Shown in pieces: positions 38,199 through 46,127 of a DNA stretch of 64,000 nucleotides. Source of the DNA: CALDCK01 sp050618055 (GTDB lineage: Bacteria > Myxococcota_A > UBA9160 > SMWR01). Location: assembly GCA_050618055.1 (NCBI GenBank), contig JBNLVK010000172.1, forward strand, positions 1 to 64,000, written 5' to 3'. The translations under genes and the position numbers were made by a program. Each line of letters begins with the position of its first letter. Position 1 is the first letter of the stretch. Under the pieces are notes generated by a model that saw only the letters and a program-made list of their open reading frames with translations, was not told the origin of the DNA and did no database searches.

Positions 38199-38681
38199 AT
38201 GCGCATCGCAATCCTGACCTCATGCCTCGTGGCCCTGCTGGCGGGGCTGCCTGCCGGCGCCGAGGAGGCCGCGGAGGAGGCGAAGGAGCAGCCCTCGGGC
38301 CGCGTGACCATCGGCGCCTACCAGGCGTCGTTCATCGGCAGCGGCCAGCTCGGCGGCGGCCAGCTCACCTTCCGCGGCGAGACCCACGACTTCAAGATCG
38401 GCGGTCTCGGCTTCGGGGGAATCGGCATCGCCCGGATCGACGCGGAGGGCGACGTCTTCGGCCTCGAGAAGCTCGAGGACTTCGCCGGCACCTACGGCCA
38501 GCTGCGCGGCGGCATCGGCGTCACCGACAAGAGCATCGGCGGACCGCTGTGGGTGGAGAACACGAAGGGCGTGCGCCTCAAGCTCGAGACGAAGATGTCC
38601 GGCGTGATCCTGAACCTGGGCGCCGACGGCCTCGTCATCGTGATGGACGACGAGGAAGAAGAGGCGTCGGAGGACGAGTAG
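38199..38681 (+). CDS. EipA/DUF1134-like periplasmic protein
   Basis: This 160-residue protein has signal peptide MRIAILTSCLVALLAGLPAGAE. The mature part is glycine-rich, with GAYQASFIGSGQLGGGQLTF, IGGLGFGGIGIARIDAEGDV and LEDFAGTYGQLRGG. These blocks resemble the DUF1134 (EipA) family of small beta-barrel periplasmic proteins needed for envelope integrity in alphaproteobacteria, with a possible link to SYLF-like lipid binding. The C-terminus is acidic. It lies alone behind a 116-base upstream gap shared with the TetR operators. Confidence 0.72.
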   Translation: MRIAILTSCLVALLAGLPAGAEEAAEEAKEQPSGRVTIGAYQASFIGSGQLGGGQLTFRGETHDFKIGGLGFGGIGIARIDAEGDVFGLEKLEDFAGTYGQLRGGIGVTDKSIGGPLWVENTKGVRLKLETKMSGVILNLGADGLVIVMDDEEEEASEDE

Positions 38682-38684
38682 CGA

Positions 38685-39380
38685 CTAGGCCCGCGCGGGC
38701 AGACCCATGCGCGCGTCCAGGTCGTCGGTCAGCGCGTCGAGCCTGCCGTCGAGATCGCGGGCCAGCTCCTCCTCGTCCTCGGGGCTGGCCTCGCGCGGCA
38801 CGTCGAGCGGCGAGCCGAAGCGCCCGGTCACGTGCGCGAAGGGAAGCGGCAGCAGCGTGCCGTCCCAGCTGCCGAAGCGGAAGCAGGGGCTGGCCGAGAA
38901 CGCGTAGGGCGTGATCGCGACGCCGGTCATGCGCGACAGGCTCACGACGCCGATCTTCGAGCGACGCTCCGGACCGCGCGGACCGTCCACCGGCAGCGAC
39001 ACCGGCGTGCCGGCGCGCACGATGCGCACCAGGCCGCGCAGCGCGGCCGCGCCGCCGGAGGAGCTGGATCCGCGCGGCGGCGGCGTGTAGCCCAGTGCCA
39101 CCAGCAGCCGCGTGATGACGTCGCCGTCGCGGCTGCGGCTCACCGGTACGCTGAAGCCGCGTCCGCGGAAGGCATAGGCGGCGATCAGGATGTCGCGGTG
39201 CCAGATGGCGCCGACGGCCGCGCCGCCTTCGTCGAGCGGGCTCTCGCCCTCCATCTCGATCCGCCAGGTCTTGCCGAGCACGCGCAACAGCAACGCGGCG
39301 AGCGACATCAACACCGGTCCGAGAGCTCGGACGGCGCGATTCGTGGATCGCTTGCGCAGGCTGCCCGAGCGCTTCCCCAT
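38685..39380 (-). CDS. DUF374 lysophospholipid acyltransferase-like protein
   Basis: This 231-residue protein matches the DUF374 family. The catalytic His region is AIWHRDILIAAYAFRGRGF and is followed by VSRSRDGDVITRLLVALGY, RGSSSSGGAAALRGLVR and PVDGPRGPERRSKIGVV. These are PlsC-superfamily enzymes probably acylating a lipid A-like or lysophospholipid acceptor. One N-terminal hydrophobic segment anchors it. I chose ATG 39380 because the family-like sequence begins shortly after it. It is convergent with the EipA-like gene (3-base gap). Confidence 0.88.
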   Translation of the reverse strand: MGKRSGSLRKRSTNRAVRALGPVLMSLAALLLRVLGKTWRIEMEGESPLDEGGAAVGAIWHRDILIAAYAFRGRGFSVPVSRSRDGDVITRLLVALGYTPPPRGSSSSGGAAALRGLVRIVRAGTPVSLPVDGPRGPERRSKIGVVSLSRMTGVAITPYAFSASPCFRFGSWDGTLLPLPFAHVTGRFGSPLDVPREASPEDEEELARDLDGRLDALTDDLDARMGLPARA

Positions 39381-39526
39381 CGCGGCAGAGAATGGCGCGA
39401 AAGCGGCCTTCGCGCCCGTCGGTGTGAGCCCCGGCCCGTCCGGACGGGACGGGACTTGCGTCCAGGGGGCAGGCCGGCGAGCCTGTTCCATCCAGCTTGC
39501 TGACACTCCATCAGGAGCCTCCCCCA

Positions 39527-40585
39527 ATGAAGTTCGGCGTACTCTCCGTCTTCCAGAACTACCGCGACGAGCAGGACGACACCGACGTCATGGCCGCCGA
39601 GATGTCGCTGGCCTGCGCGGCGGACGAGCTCGGCTTCGACAGCTACTGGGCCACCGAGCACCACTTCTTCGGCTACTCGATGTGCCCCGACAACGTGCAG
39701 TGGTTGGCACAGGTGGCGGGGCGCACGTCGCGCATCAAGCTCGGCACCGGAGCGGTGATCGTGCCCTGGAACGATCCGTACCGGGTGGCCGCCAAGATCG
39801 CCCTGCTCGACCAGCAGAGCGGCGGCCGCGCGCTGCTCGGCTTCGGCCGCGGCCTCTCGCGACGCGAGTACGAGGGCTTCGGCATCCCCATGGACGAGGC
39901 CCGCCCGCGCTTCGACCAGGGCACGGCGCTGGTGCTCGAGGCGCTGAACAAGGGCTTCTTCGAGGCGGACACCGAGTTCTTCCAGCGCCCGCGCCGCGAC
40001 CTGCGCCCGCGCCCGACCGCCGCCTTCGACGACCGCGTCTACTCCATCGGCGTCTCACCCGAGTCGGCGCTCCAGGCGGCCGTGCTGGGAGCCCAGCTGA
40101 TGGTGCTGGCCCAGCAGCCCTGGGAGGTCTTCAAGGAGGTCTCCCTCGTTCCCTACCAGGAGCGCTGGAAGGAGCTGCGCGACACGCCGCCGCCGGTGCC
40201 CTTCTGCGGCCAGCTCGTCTACTGCGACCGCGACCCGCAGAGGGCCCGGGAGCTGGGGCTCAAGTACGTGCGCGAGTACTTCACCACCATCGTCGAGCAC
40301 TACGAGATCGGCGGCGACCACTTCAAGGACGCCCGGGGCTACGAGTTCTACGGCAACGCCGCCGAGGCGATCCAGGCCATGGGCCTGGAGGCGATGGCCG
40401 AGATGTATGCGAACCTGAACACCTTCGGGACGCCCGAGCAGATCGTGGAGCAGCTACGGCACCAGAAGGAGGTGCTCGGCGTCGACCACGACGTCCTGTT
40501 CATTCCCAAGTATGGCAGCATGACCACCGAGCAGGCGATGAGCTCGATGCAGCTCTTCGCCCGCGAAGTGATTCCCCAGTTCTGA
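39527..40585 (+). CDS. LLM class flavin-dependent oxidoreductase
   Basis: This 352-residue luciferase-like barrel has the substrate/flavin block FDSYWATEHHFFGYSMCPDN, LGTGAVIVPWNDPYRVA, and GRALLGFGRGLSRREYEGFG. It begins MKFGVLSVFQ at ATG 39527 with AGGAG 9 bases upstream. It is 13 bases ahead of an amidohydrolase, and this oxidoreductase/amidohydrolase pairing is common in actinobacterial and deltaproteobacterial catabolic loci. Exact chemistry is unknown; monooxygenation of an aliphatic or cyclic ketone is plausible. Confidence 0.92.
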   Translation: MKFGVLSVFQNYRDEQDDTDVMAAEMSLACAADELGFDSYWATEHHFFGYSMCPDNVQWLAQVAGRTSRIKLGTGAVIVPWNDPYRVAAKIALLDQQSGGRALLGFGRGLSRREYEGFGIPMDEARPRFDQGTALVLEALNKGFFEADTEFFQRPRRDLRPRPTAAFDDRVYSIGVSPESALQAAVLGAQLMVLAQQPWEVFKEVSLVPYQERWKELRDTPPPVPFCGQLVYCDRDPQRARELGLKYVREYFTTIVEHYEIGGDHFKDARGYEFYGNAAEAIQAMGLEAMAEMYANLNTFGTPEQIVEQLRHQKEVLGVDHDVLFIPKYGSMTTEQAMSSMQLFAREVIPQF

Positions 40586-40598
40586 GCGAAGGAACCCC

Positions 40599-41837
40599 AT
40601 GAGCGAGCCCTACATCCTGATCACCGCCGACACCCACGCCGGCGGAAGCCACGCCCAGTACCGCGAGTACCTGGACCCGAAGTACCGCGACGCCTTCGAC
40701 GAGTGGCGCGGCGGCTACAAGAACCCGGCGCTCGAGCACTACGGCAAGAAGAAGATGCGCAACTGGGACCTGGAGATCCGCAACGGCGACCAGAACGGCC
40801 AGGGCGTGGTCGGCGAGGTGGTGTTCCCGAACACGGTGCCGCCCTTCTACAAGAAGAGCATCGTCACCACCCAGCCTCCCAAGCCCGACGAGTACGAGCG
40901 CTGCCTGGCCGGCATCCGGGCCCACAACCGCTGGCTGGTCGACTTCTGCAACGAGGACCCGGCGCGGCGCGCCGGCATCGGCCTGATCCTGCCAAACGAC
41001 CTGGACGAGGCGGTGAAGGACATCGAGTTCATCGCCAGCAACGGCCTGCGCGGCGGCGTGCTGCTGCCGCTGATTCCCGAGGACTGCACCTGGCTCAAGC
41101 CCCTCTACCACCCGGACTGGGACAAGGTGTTCGCCGCCATCCAGGACGCGGGCCTGGTCATGAACCAGCACTCGGGCCAGGGCTCGCCCGACTACGGCGA
41201 GGGCGCGGTGGCCGAGGCCATCTGGATCTCGGAGGTCCAGTTCTTCTGCCGGCGCGGCTACAGCCACCTGATCATGAGCGGCGTCTTCGAGCGCTTCCCG
41301 AAGCTCCGCTACATCCTGACCGAGAGCGGCTGCTCCTGGGCGCCGCCCATGCTGGCCCAGCTCGACCGCATCCATCACGGCATCCAGCGCGGCTCGATGG
41401 GCGAGATGTACTACGAGGGCATGGAGTGGGGGCTCAAGATGCTCCCCAGCGAGTACGCCAAGCGCAACTGCTGGTACGGCGCGAGCTTCCCGTCGAAGGT
41501 GGAGCTGGGCGGCATCGACGAGGTGGGTCCCGAGAAGGTGCTGTGGGGCAACGACTACCCGCACTACGAGGGCACGTTCCCCTACAACCTGGAGTCGCTG
41601 CGGCTGACCTTCGCCGACATTCCAGAGAAGCAGCGGCGCATGCTGTTCGCCGAAAACGCGGCCGCGCTCTACGGCTTCGACCTGGACGCGCTGCGTCCGC
41701 TGGCCGAGAAGTACGGGCCCACGCCGGAGCAGATCGACGAGCCGCTGCCGCCGGACCAGATTCCGCGCGACTCCCAGTGCTACCTCTTCCAGACGGCGCT
41801 GCGCGAGCTGAAGGAACGCCAAGCCGCGAGCGCCTGA
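40599..41837 (+). CDS. Amidohydrolase family protein (ACMSD-like fold)
   Basis: This is a 412-residue metal-dependent hydrolase of the Amidohydro_2 group. Metal ligands are visible as TADTHAGG (Asp-x-His instead of His-x-His), MNQHSGQGS, LTESGCSWAPPM and the final WGNDYPHYEGTFP. The family includes decarboxylases and hydrolases acting on carboxylated rings and C-C bonds. It forms an operon with the luciferase-like oxidoreductase 13 bases upstream, suggesting consecutive steps. Confidence 0.92.
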   Translation: MSEPYILITADTHAGGSHAQYREYLDPKYRDAFDEWRGGYKNPALEHYGKKKMRNWDLEIRNGDQNGQGVVGEVVFPNTVPPFYKKSIVTTQPPKPDEYERCLAGIRAHNRWLVDFCNEDPARRAGIGLILPNDLDEAVKDIEFIASNGLRGGVLLPLIPEDCTWLKPLYHPDWDKVFAAIQDAGLVMNQHSGQGSPDYGEGAVAEAIWISEVQFFCRRGYSHLIMSGVFERFPKLRYILTESGCSWAPPMLAQLDRIHHGIQRGSMGEMYYEGMEWGLKMLPSEYAKRNCWYGASFPSKVELGGIDEVGPEKVLWGNDYPHYEGTFPYNLESLRLTFADIPEKQRRMLFAENAAALYGFDLDALRPLAEKYGPTPEQIDEPLPPDQIPRDSQCYLFQTALRELKERQAASA

Positions 41838-41847
41838 GGCGCCCGTG

Positions 41848-43434
41848 ATGCAGGACCTGCTCCAGGCGGCCGGAGGCCTCGGGCTGTTCCTGCTCGGTGT
41901 GGCGCTGCTCACCGACGGTCTGCGTGGCCTGGCGGGCAACGCGCTCGAGCGCTCGCTGCGCCGCTTCACCCGGAGCCCGCTCTCGGGCGCCGTCTCGGGC
42001 GCGGTGGCCACCGCGCTGGTGGGATCGTCGAGCGCCACGACCGTCACCGCCGTGGGCTTCGCGGGCGCGGCGATCCTGACGTTCCCGCAGGCCCTGGGCA
42101 TCGTGTTCGGCGCCAACATCGGAACCACGCTCCGCGGCTGGCTCGTGGCGCTGCTCGGCTTCCGTCCCGACATCGGAGCGATCGCCTCCCTGCTGGTCCT
42201 GACCGGCGCGCTGCTGCGGCTGCTGGGACGGGGCCGCGCGCGCCACGCGGGTCTGGCGATCGCCGGCTTCGGCCTGGTGTTCGTGGGCTTCGTGAACCTC
42301 CAGCAGGGCATGGCCGGCTTCGAGGGCCTGGTGACGCCCCAGACGTTCCCGGCGGACACGCTGACGGGACGCCTCTGGCTGGTGGGCATCGGCGTGGCGA
42401 TCACGCTCGTCACCCAGTCGTCGAGTGCCGGCGTCGCCACCGCCATCGCCGCGGTCGGCACGGGCACGGTCTCCTTCTCGCAGGCGGCGGCCATGGTGAT
42501 CGGCATGGACGTGGGCACCACCGTCACGGCGGCGCTGGCCACGATCGGCGCATCGCTGCCGGCGCGACGCACCGGCTGGGCCCACGTCGTCTACAACGTG
42601 CTCACCGGCGTCGGCGCGTTCTTCCTGCTGCCCGTCTACGCCCTCGTGCTCGAGCGGGCGGCTCCGGGCTTCGCCGCCAGCGACCCGGAGTTCGCGCTGG
42701 TCGGCTTCCACTCGCTGTTCAACTTCCTCGGCGTGGTGATCGTCCTGCCGTTCACCGGTCCCTTCGCGCGTCTGGTCGAGCGGATGATTCCGGAGCGTCC
42801 GGTCGCGCTGGCCGCCGGGCTCGACCCCCGTTTCCTCGCGGAGCCGACGGTGGCGCTGCGCGCGGTGGGCGTCGTGCTGAGCGACATCGCCCGGCTCGCC
42901 TTCGACGTGGTGTCCGCGCAGCTTCCGCCGCGCACGCCCGCCGCCCCGGAGCTGTCCGAGATCCGCGAGGCGCTCGACGAGACCCAGCGCTACGTGGCGC
43001 GCATCCGCACGCCCGGACCGGGCGGCGATGTCGACGCGCGCGAGGTGGCGGCGCTGCACGTGATCGACCAGCTGCGGCGCCTGATCGAACGCTGCGAGGA
43101 GCGGCGCCTGCCCGACGACATGGGCGACGACCCGGTGCTGCGCGAGAGCGCCGGCGCCCTGGCCGGACTGCTCGGCTCGATCGGAGCCGACGCCGAGGAG
43201 CCGCTCGCCCGACTGGAGGAGCGGCTCCGGCAGGACCGGCCCGCGTTCCGCCGCGAGATCCTGCACCGCGCCAGCGTCGACGAGCTGACCAACGAAGAGG
43301 CCCTGGAGCGGCTCGACGCCTACCGCTGGCTCGAGCGCGAGACCCACCACGCCAACCGCATCGTCCACCACCTGGAGCGCATCCGGCAGGAGAACCCGGT
43401 GGTCGAGGCGGAGGAGCCCCCCGAGCCCGACTAG
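41848..43434 (+). CDS. Na/Pi cotransporter family protein
   Basis: This 528-residue protein has an N-terminal membrane domain of two inverted repeats with the QSSS-type signatures TALVGSSSATTVTAVGFAGA and TLVTQSSSAGVATAIAAVGT. About 180 cytoplasmic residues related to PhoU follow (RYVARIRTPG through HHLERIRQ). It resembles YjbB/NptA transporters moving phosphate with sodium. GTG 41845 and ATG 41848 are both possible starts behind GAGG; I chose the ATG for spacing. Confidence 0.93.
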   Translation: MQDLLQAAGGLGLFLLGVALLTDGLRGLAGNALERSLRRFTRSPLSGAVSGAVATALVGSSSATTVTAVGFAGAAILTFPQALGIVFGANIGTTLRGWLVALLGFRPDIGAIASLLVLTGALLRLLGRGRARHAGLAIAGFGLVFVGFVNLQQGMAGFEGLVTPQTFPADTLTGRLWLVGIGVAITLVTQSSSAGVATAIAAVGTGTVSFSQAAAMVIGMDVGTTVTAALATIGASLPARRTGWAHVVYNVLTGVGAFFLLPVYALVLERAAPGFAASDPEFALVGFHSLFNFLGVVIVLPFTGPFARLVERMIPERPVALAAGLDPRFLAEPTVALRAVGVVLSDIARLAFDVVSAQLPPRTPAAPELSEIREALDETQRYVARIRTPGPGGDVDAREVAALHVIDQLRRLIERCEERRLPDDMGDDPVLRESAGALAGLLGSIGADAEEPLARLEERLRQDRPAFRREILHRASVDELTNEEALERLDAYRWLERETHHANRIVHHLERIRQENPVVEAEEPPEPD

Positions 43435-43455
43435 GGAGTGTCTGCGCGGGCGGGT

Positions 43456-43480
43456 CGCCTGCCGATCGGCGAGGCAGGCG
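43456..43480. other. Strong hairpin after the Na/Pi cotransporter
   Basis: CGCCTGCC, a 9-base loop, and GGCAGGCG form an 8-base perfect stem 21 bases after the cotransporter stop. No T-tract follows. The segment between, 43435-43446, repeats the arm of the palindrome at 19244-19271. The rest of the 206-base gap to the next gene is GC-rich with no recognisable gene. Confidence 0.45.
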
Positions 43481-43640
43481 GGCGCGGGACCCTGCCCGGT
43501 CGCGAGGCAGCGGCGGCGGCGACTGCGTGCCGGTTCCGGCCCGTCCGGGCGCGCGTGCGCCGCGTCCGGTCGGAGGGCTCCCGCGGCACGCGCCTTGCTT
43601 CGCAGCCCGACCGGACGGGGACGTCTGCTGCGGGGGAGAG

Positions 43641-44198
43641 ATGGGGGATACGCTCGACGTCGACTGGGAGAGGAGCACCGACCAGCGCACCGTGCTGCGG
43701 CTGGCGGGCGGTCTGCGTCCGGGCTGGTGCGGCAAGCTCGCCACCGGGCTCGCGCGCCGCGGCATCGACATCGAGCGCGGCCACGCCCGCATCGTCGCGG
43801 CGGGCCGCTGGGAGGCGTCGTTCCAGCTCCACTGCCTGCCGGGCAGCGAGCCGCCGGGCGACGAGATCGTGCGCAGCCTGAACGAGGACCTGCGCGACGG
43901 CTTCATGACGCCGATCGTGCTGGACGCCTTCGCGCTGCGCACGAGCGAAGCGCGCGGCGGCTGCCTGCGGCTCGACGTGGAGGCGCCCGATCGCCTGGGC
44001 TTCCTGGCCGCGTTGCTGCGCCGCCTCGCCTTCTTCTCCCTGTTCCCGTCGGAGGTCGAGATCGAGACGGTGGGGGGCCGCGCCCGCGACCGGCTCTGGC
44101 TGCGCGCCGCCGGCGATCGCACGCCGCTGCCGCGCACCACCGCCGCCGTCCGGGCGAGCCTGGAGGCGCTGGTGCGGAAGCCGGGCGAGCGGGACTAG
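43641..44198 (+). CDS. Free-standing double-ACT-domain protein
   Basis: This is a 185-residue protein starting at ATG 43641 behind GGGGGAGAG. Two ACT-like beta-alpha-beta units are visible: TVLRLAGGLRPGWCGKLATG with DIERGHARIVAAGRWEASFQ, and LRLDVEAPDRLGFLAALLRR with FPSEVEIETVGGRARDRLWL. The second has the PDRLGFL turn typical of ligand-binding ACT domains as in GlnD and RelA. There is no catalytic domain, so it is probably an amino-acid-responsive partner protein. The target is unknown. Confidence 0.75.
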   Translation: MGDTLDVDWERSTDQRTVLRLAGGLRPGWCGKLATGLARRGIDIERGHARIVAAGRWEASFQLHCLPGSEPPGDEIVRSLNEDLRDGFMTPIVLDAFALRTSEARGGCLRLDVEAPDRLGFLAALLRRLAFFSLFPSEVEIETVGGRARDRLWLRAAGDRTPLPRTTAAVRASLEALVRKPGERD

Positions 44199-45484
44199 TC
44201 GAGCGCGGCCGACAGGCGGGCGACCGTCTCCGGCCGCTCGGCCGCCAGGTCGCGCTCCTGCTTCGGGTCCGACGCCTCGTAGAGCGCCGCGCTCCCGTCG
44301 CTGCCCACCAGCAGGCTGAAGCGATCGGTGGTGACGGCGGCGCGGTGGCGCTGCGCTCCCCAGGCCGCGGCGATCGCCGGGTCCGGGTGCAGCTCGCTCA
44401 CGATCGGCCGCTGCGGATCGTCGGGCGCCGCGCCGCCCAGCAGCGGAACCAGCGAGCGGCCCGCCGTGACGCGCACGTCGTCCAGGCCGGCCAGCGCCAG
44501 CAGCGTCGGACCCACGTCGACCACGCCCACCGCGGTCGCCACCCGCGCGCCGTCGTCGCCGCCGCCGGGACGCCGCACCACCAGCGGCACGTGCAGCACC
44601 TCGCGGTGCAGCGTCGTGCCGTGGCCGAAGCGGCCCCCCTCGCCCAGCGACTCGCCGTGGTCCGAGACCACCGCCACCACCGCGCGATCCAGCGCGTCGA
44701 TGCGCCCCAGGTGCTCGACCAGGCCCTGCACCTGCGCGTCGGCGCTCCACACCTCGGCCTCGTAGAGCGCGCGCAGGTGGGCCAGGTCGACCGCGTCGAG
44801 CTGCATCTCGCCGCGCGAGAGCTGCATGAGCTGGTCGAGCGAGCCGTCCACCGGTCCGCTGAAGTTGCGCTGGCCCATGCGCTTGAAGCGGCCACGCGCG
44901 TCGTAGCCCGGGTGGGGCGCCATCCAGTGCACCATCAGGAAGAGCGGGCGCGTGCGCTCCTCGGCCAGCACCTCGATGGCCCGCTTCGTGATGGTGCGAT
45001 CGCGCACCAGCACGGCCGATCCGGCCTGCGCCCGCGACTGCTCCTGCGGCGTCTGCGGCAGCGTCGCCACCCGCTCGAAGCCGCGCGACAGCCCGCGCGA
45101 CGGGTCGGCGAAGGCGCTGCTGGCCGACACCGCCACCGTCTCCCAGCCGGCGGCGGCGAAGGCCTCGGCCAGGGTGGGCGGCTCGGGCGGCAGGCTCGCG
45201 TCCGCCGTCGTGACCCCGTGGGCCGACGGCAGCAGCGACGTGAACAGCGACGCCAGCGCCGGCTCGGTCTGGGACGAGGGGGCGACGGCGTTCTCGAAGA
45301 CGACGCCGTCCTCGGCCAGGGCGACCACGCCGCGTCCCGGCGGATGGTGGCCGTAGCTCCCCAGGCGGTCGGCGCGCAGCGTACCGACGACGAGCAGCAG
45401 CACGTCGGGGGTGGCCGGCGGTGCACAGCCCACCCCGACCAGGGCGACGAGCAGACACCACAGCAACCGGACCCGGAGCGTCAT
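44195..45484 (-). CDS. Sulfatase/alkaline-phosphatase superfamily lipoprotein with altered active site
   Basis: This 429-residue exported protein (signal ending LVALVGVGC) keeps the sulfatase fold: LLLVVGTLRADRLGSYG, HWMAPHPGY, VVAVVSDHGESLGEGGRFGH and a C-terminal subdomain. The usual VVDTLRAD metal Asp is Gly34. The Cys/Ser of the CxPSR site is represented by T73 in SSQTEPALASL, so formylglycine formation is impossible. Thr is the nucleophile in phosphoethanolamine transferases, but loss of the Asp argues for altered or lost hydrolysis. Confidence 0.85.
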   Translation of the reverse strand: MTLRVRLLWCLLVALVGVGCAPPATPDVLLLVVGTLRADRLGSYGHHPPGRGVVALAEDGVVFENAVAPSSQTEPALASLFTSLLPSAHGVTTADASLPPEPPTLAEAFAAAGWETVAVSASSAFADPSRGLSRGFERVATLPQTPQEQSRAQAGSAVLVRDRTITKRAIEVLAEERTRPLFLMVHWMAPHPGYDARGRFKRMGQRNFSGPVDGSLDQLMQLSRGEMQLDAVDLAHLRALYEAEVWSADAQVQGLVEHLGRIDALDRAVVAVVSDHGESLGEGGRFGHGTTLHREVLHVPLVVRRPGGGDDGARVATAVGVVDVGPTLLALAGLDDVRVTAGRSLVPLLGGAAPDDPQRPIVSELHPDPAIAAAWGAQRHRAAVTTDRFSLLVGSDGSAALYEASDPKQERDLAAERPETVARLSAALD

Positions 45485-45602
45485 CAGGCCGGGATCCTAA
45501 AGGATTTCGCGTGCCTATCCACCCGGTCTGCGCGCTCGGGAGGGTCCGACCCCGGTCCAACCGGGCCTTGAGTCCCCGCCCCGACACACCGATGCAGGAG
45601 CG

Positions 45603-46127
45603 ATGCGGATCTCACCCCGAAGCCGGCGCGGGTTCACCATCATCGAGCTGATGATCTCGGTGGCGATCGTGGGCGTGCTCGCCGCCGTCGCCATTCCGCT
45701 GCTCCAGAGCTACCAGCTGCGCTCGAAGACGGCCGAGGCCAAGACCAACCTGGCCGCCATCCGCGTGCTCGAGAACGCCCACTTCTCCGAGAAGGACGCC
45801 TACGTCGACGTCGACCCGGAGCCGGCGGTCATTCCCGGCTCCATCGCCGCCGTCTTCAACGGCGGCGGCAACTTCGGCGCGCTGGGGTTCCGTCCCGAGG
45901 GCAACATCTACTTCTCCTATGGCGTGGCCGTCAGCGCCGACGGCGTTGGCTTCACCGCCGACGCCGGCGCCGACATCGACGCCGACGGCTTCGTCCAGTT
46001 CTGGGCCTTCGCCAAGCCGGACGCCGGCGGCCTGCTGAAGCAGGGCAAGGTGGGCTGCGACGCCGCCGGGCTGGTGCCGGAGCAGATCGTGCCCTGCGCG
46101 CCGGACCACGGGTCCTCGGTCTTCTAG
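45603..46127 (+). CDS. Type IV pilin-like prepilin
   Basis: This 174-residue protein has a short basic leader and the prepilin peptidase site RRG-FTIIELM with Glu at +5. The hydrophobic stalk helix (ISVAIVGVLAAVAIPLLQSY) and a PilA-like globular part follow. The part between residues 80 and 150 is acidic and glycine-rich. A terminal Cys pair (GCDAAGLVPEQIVPC) is the usual disulfide loop. No pilus assembly genes are nearby, so it would use machinery encoded elsewhere. Confidence 0.9.
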   Translation: MRISPRSRRGFTIIELMISVAIVGVLAAVAIPLLQSYQLRSKTAEAKTNLAAIRVLENAHFSEKDAYVDVDPEPAVIPGSIAAVFNGGGNFGALGFRPEGNIYFSYGVAVSADGVGFTADAGADIDADGFVQFWAFAKPDAGGLLKQGKVGCDAAGLVPEQIVPCAPDHGSSVF

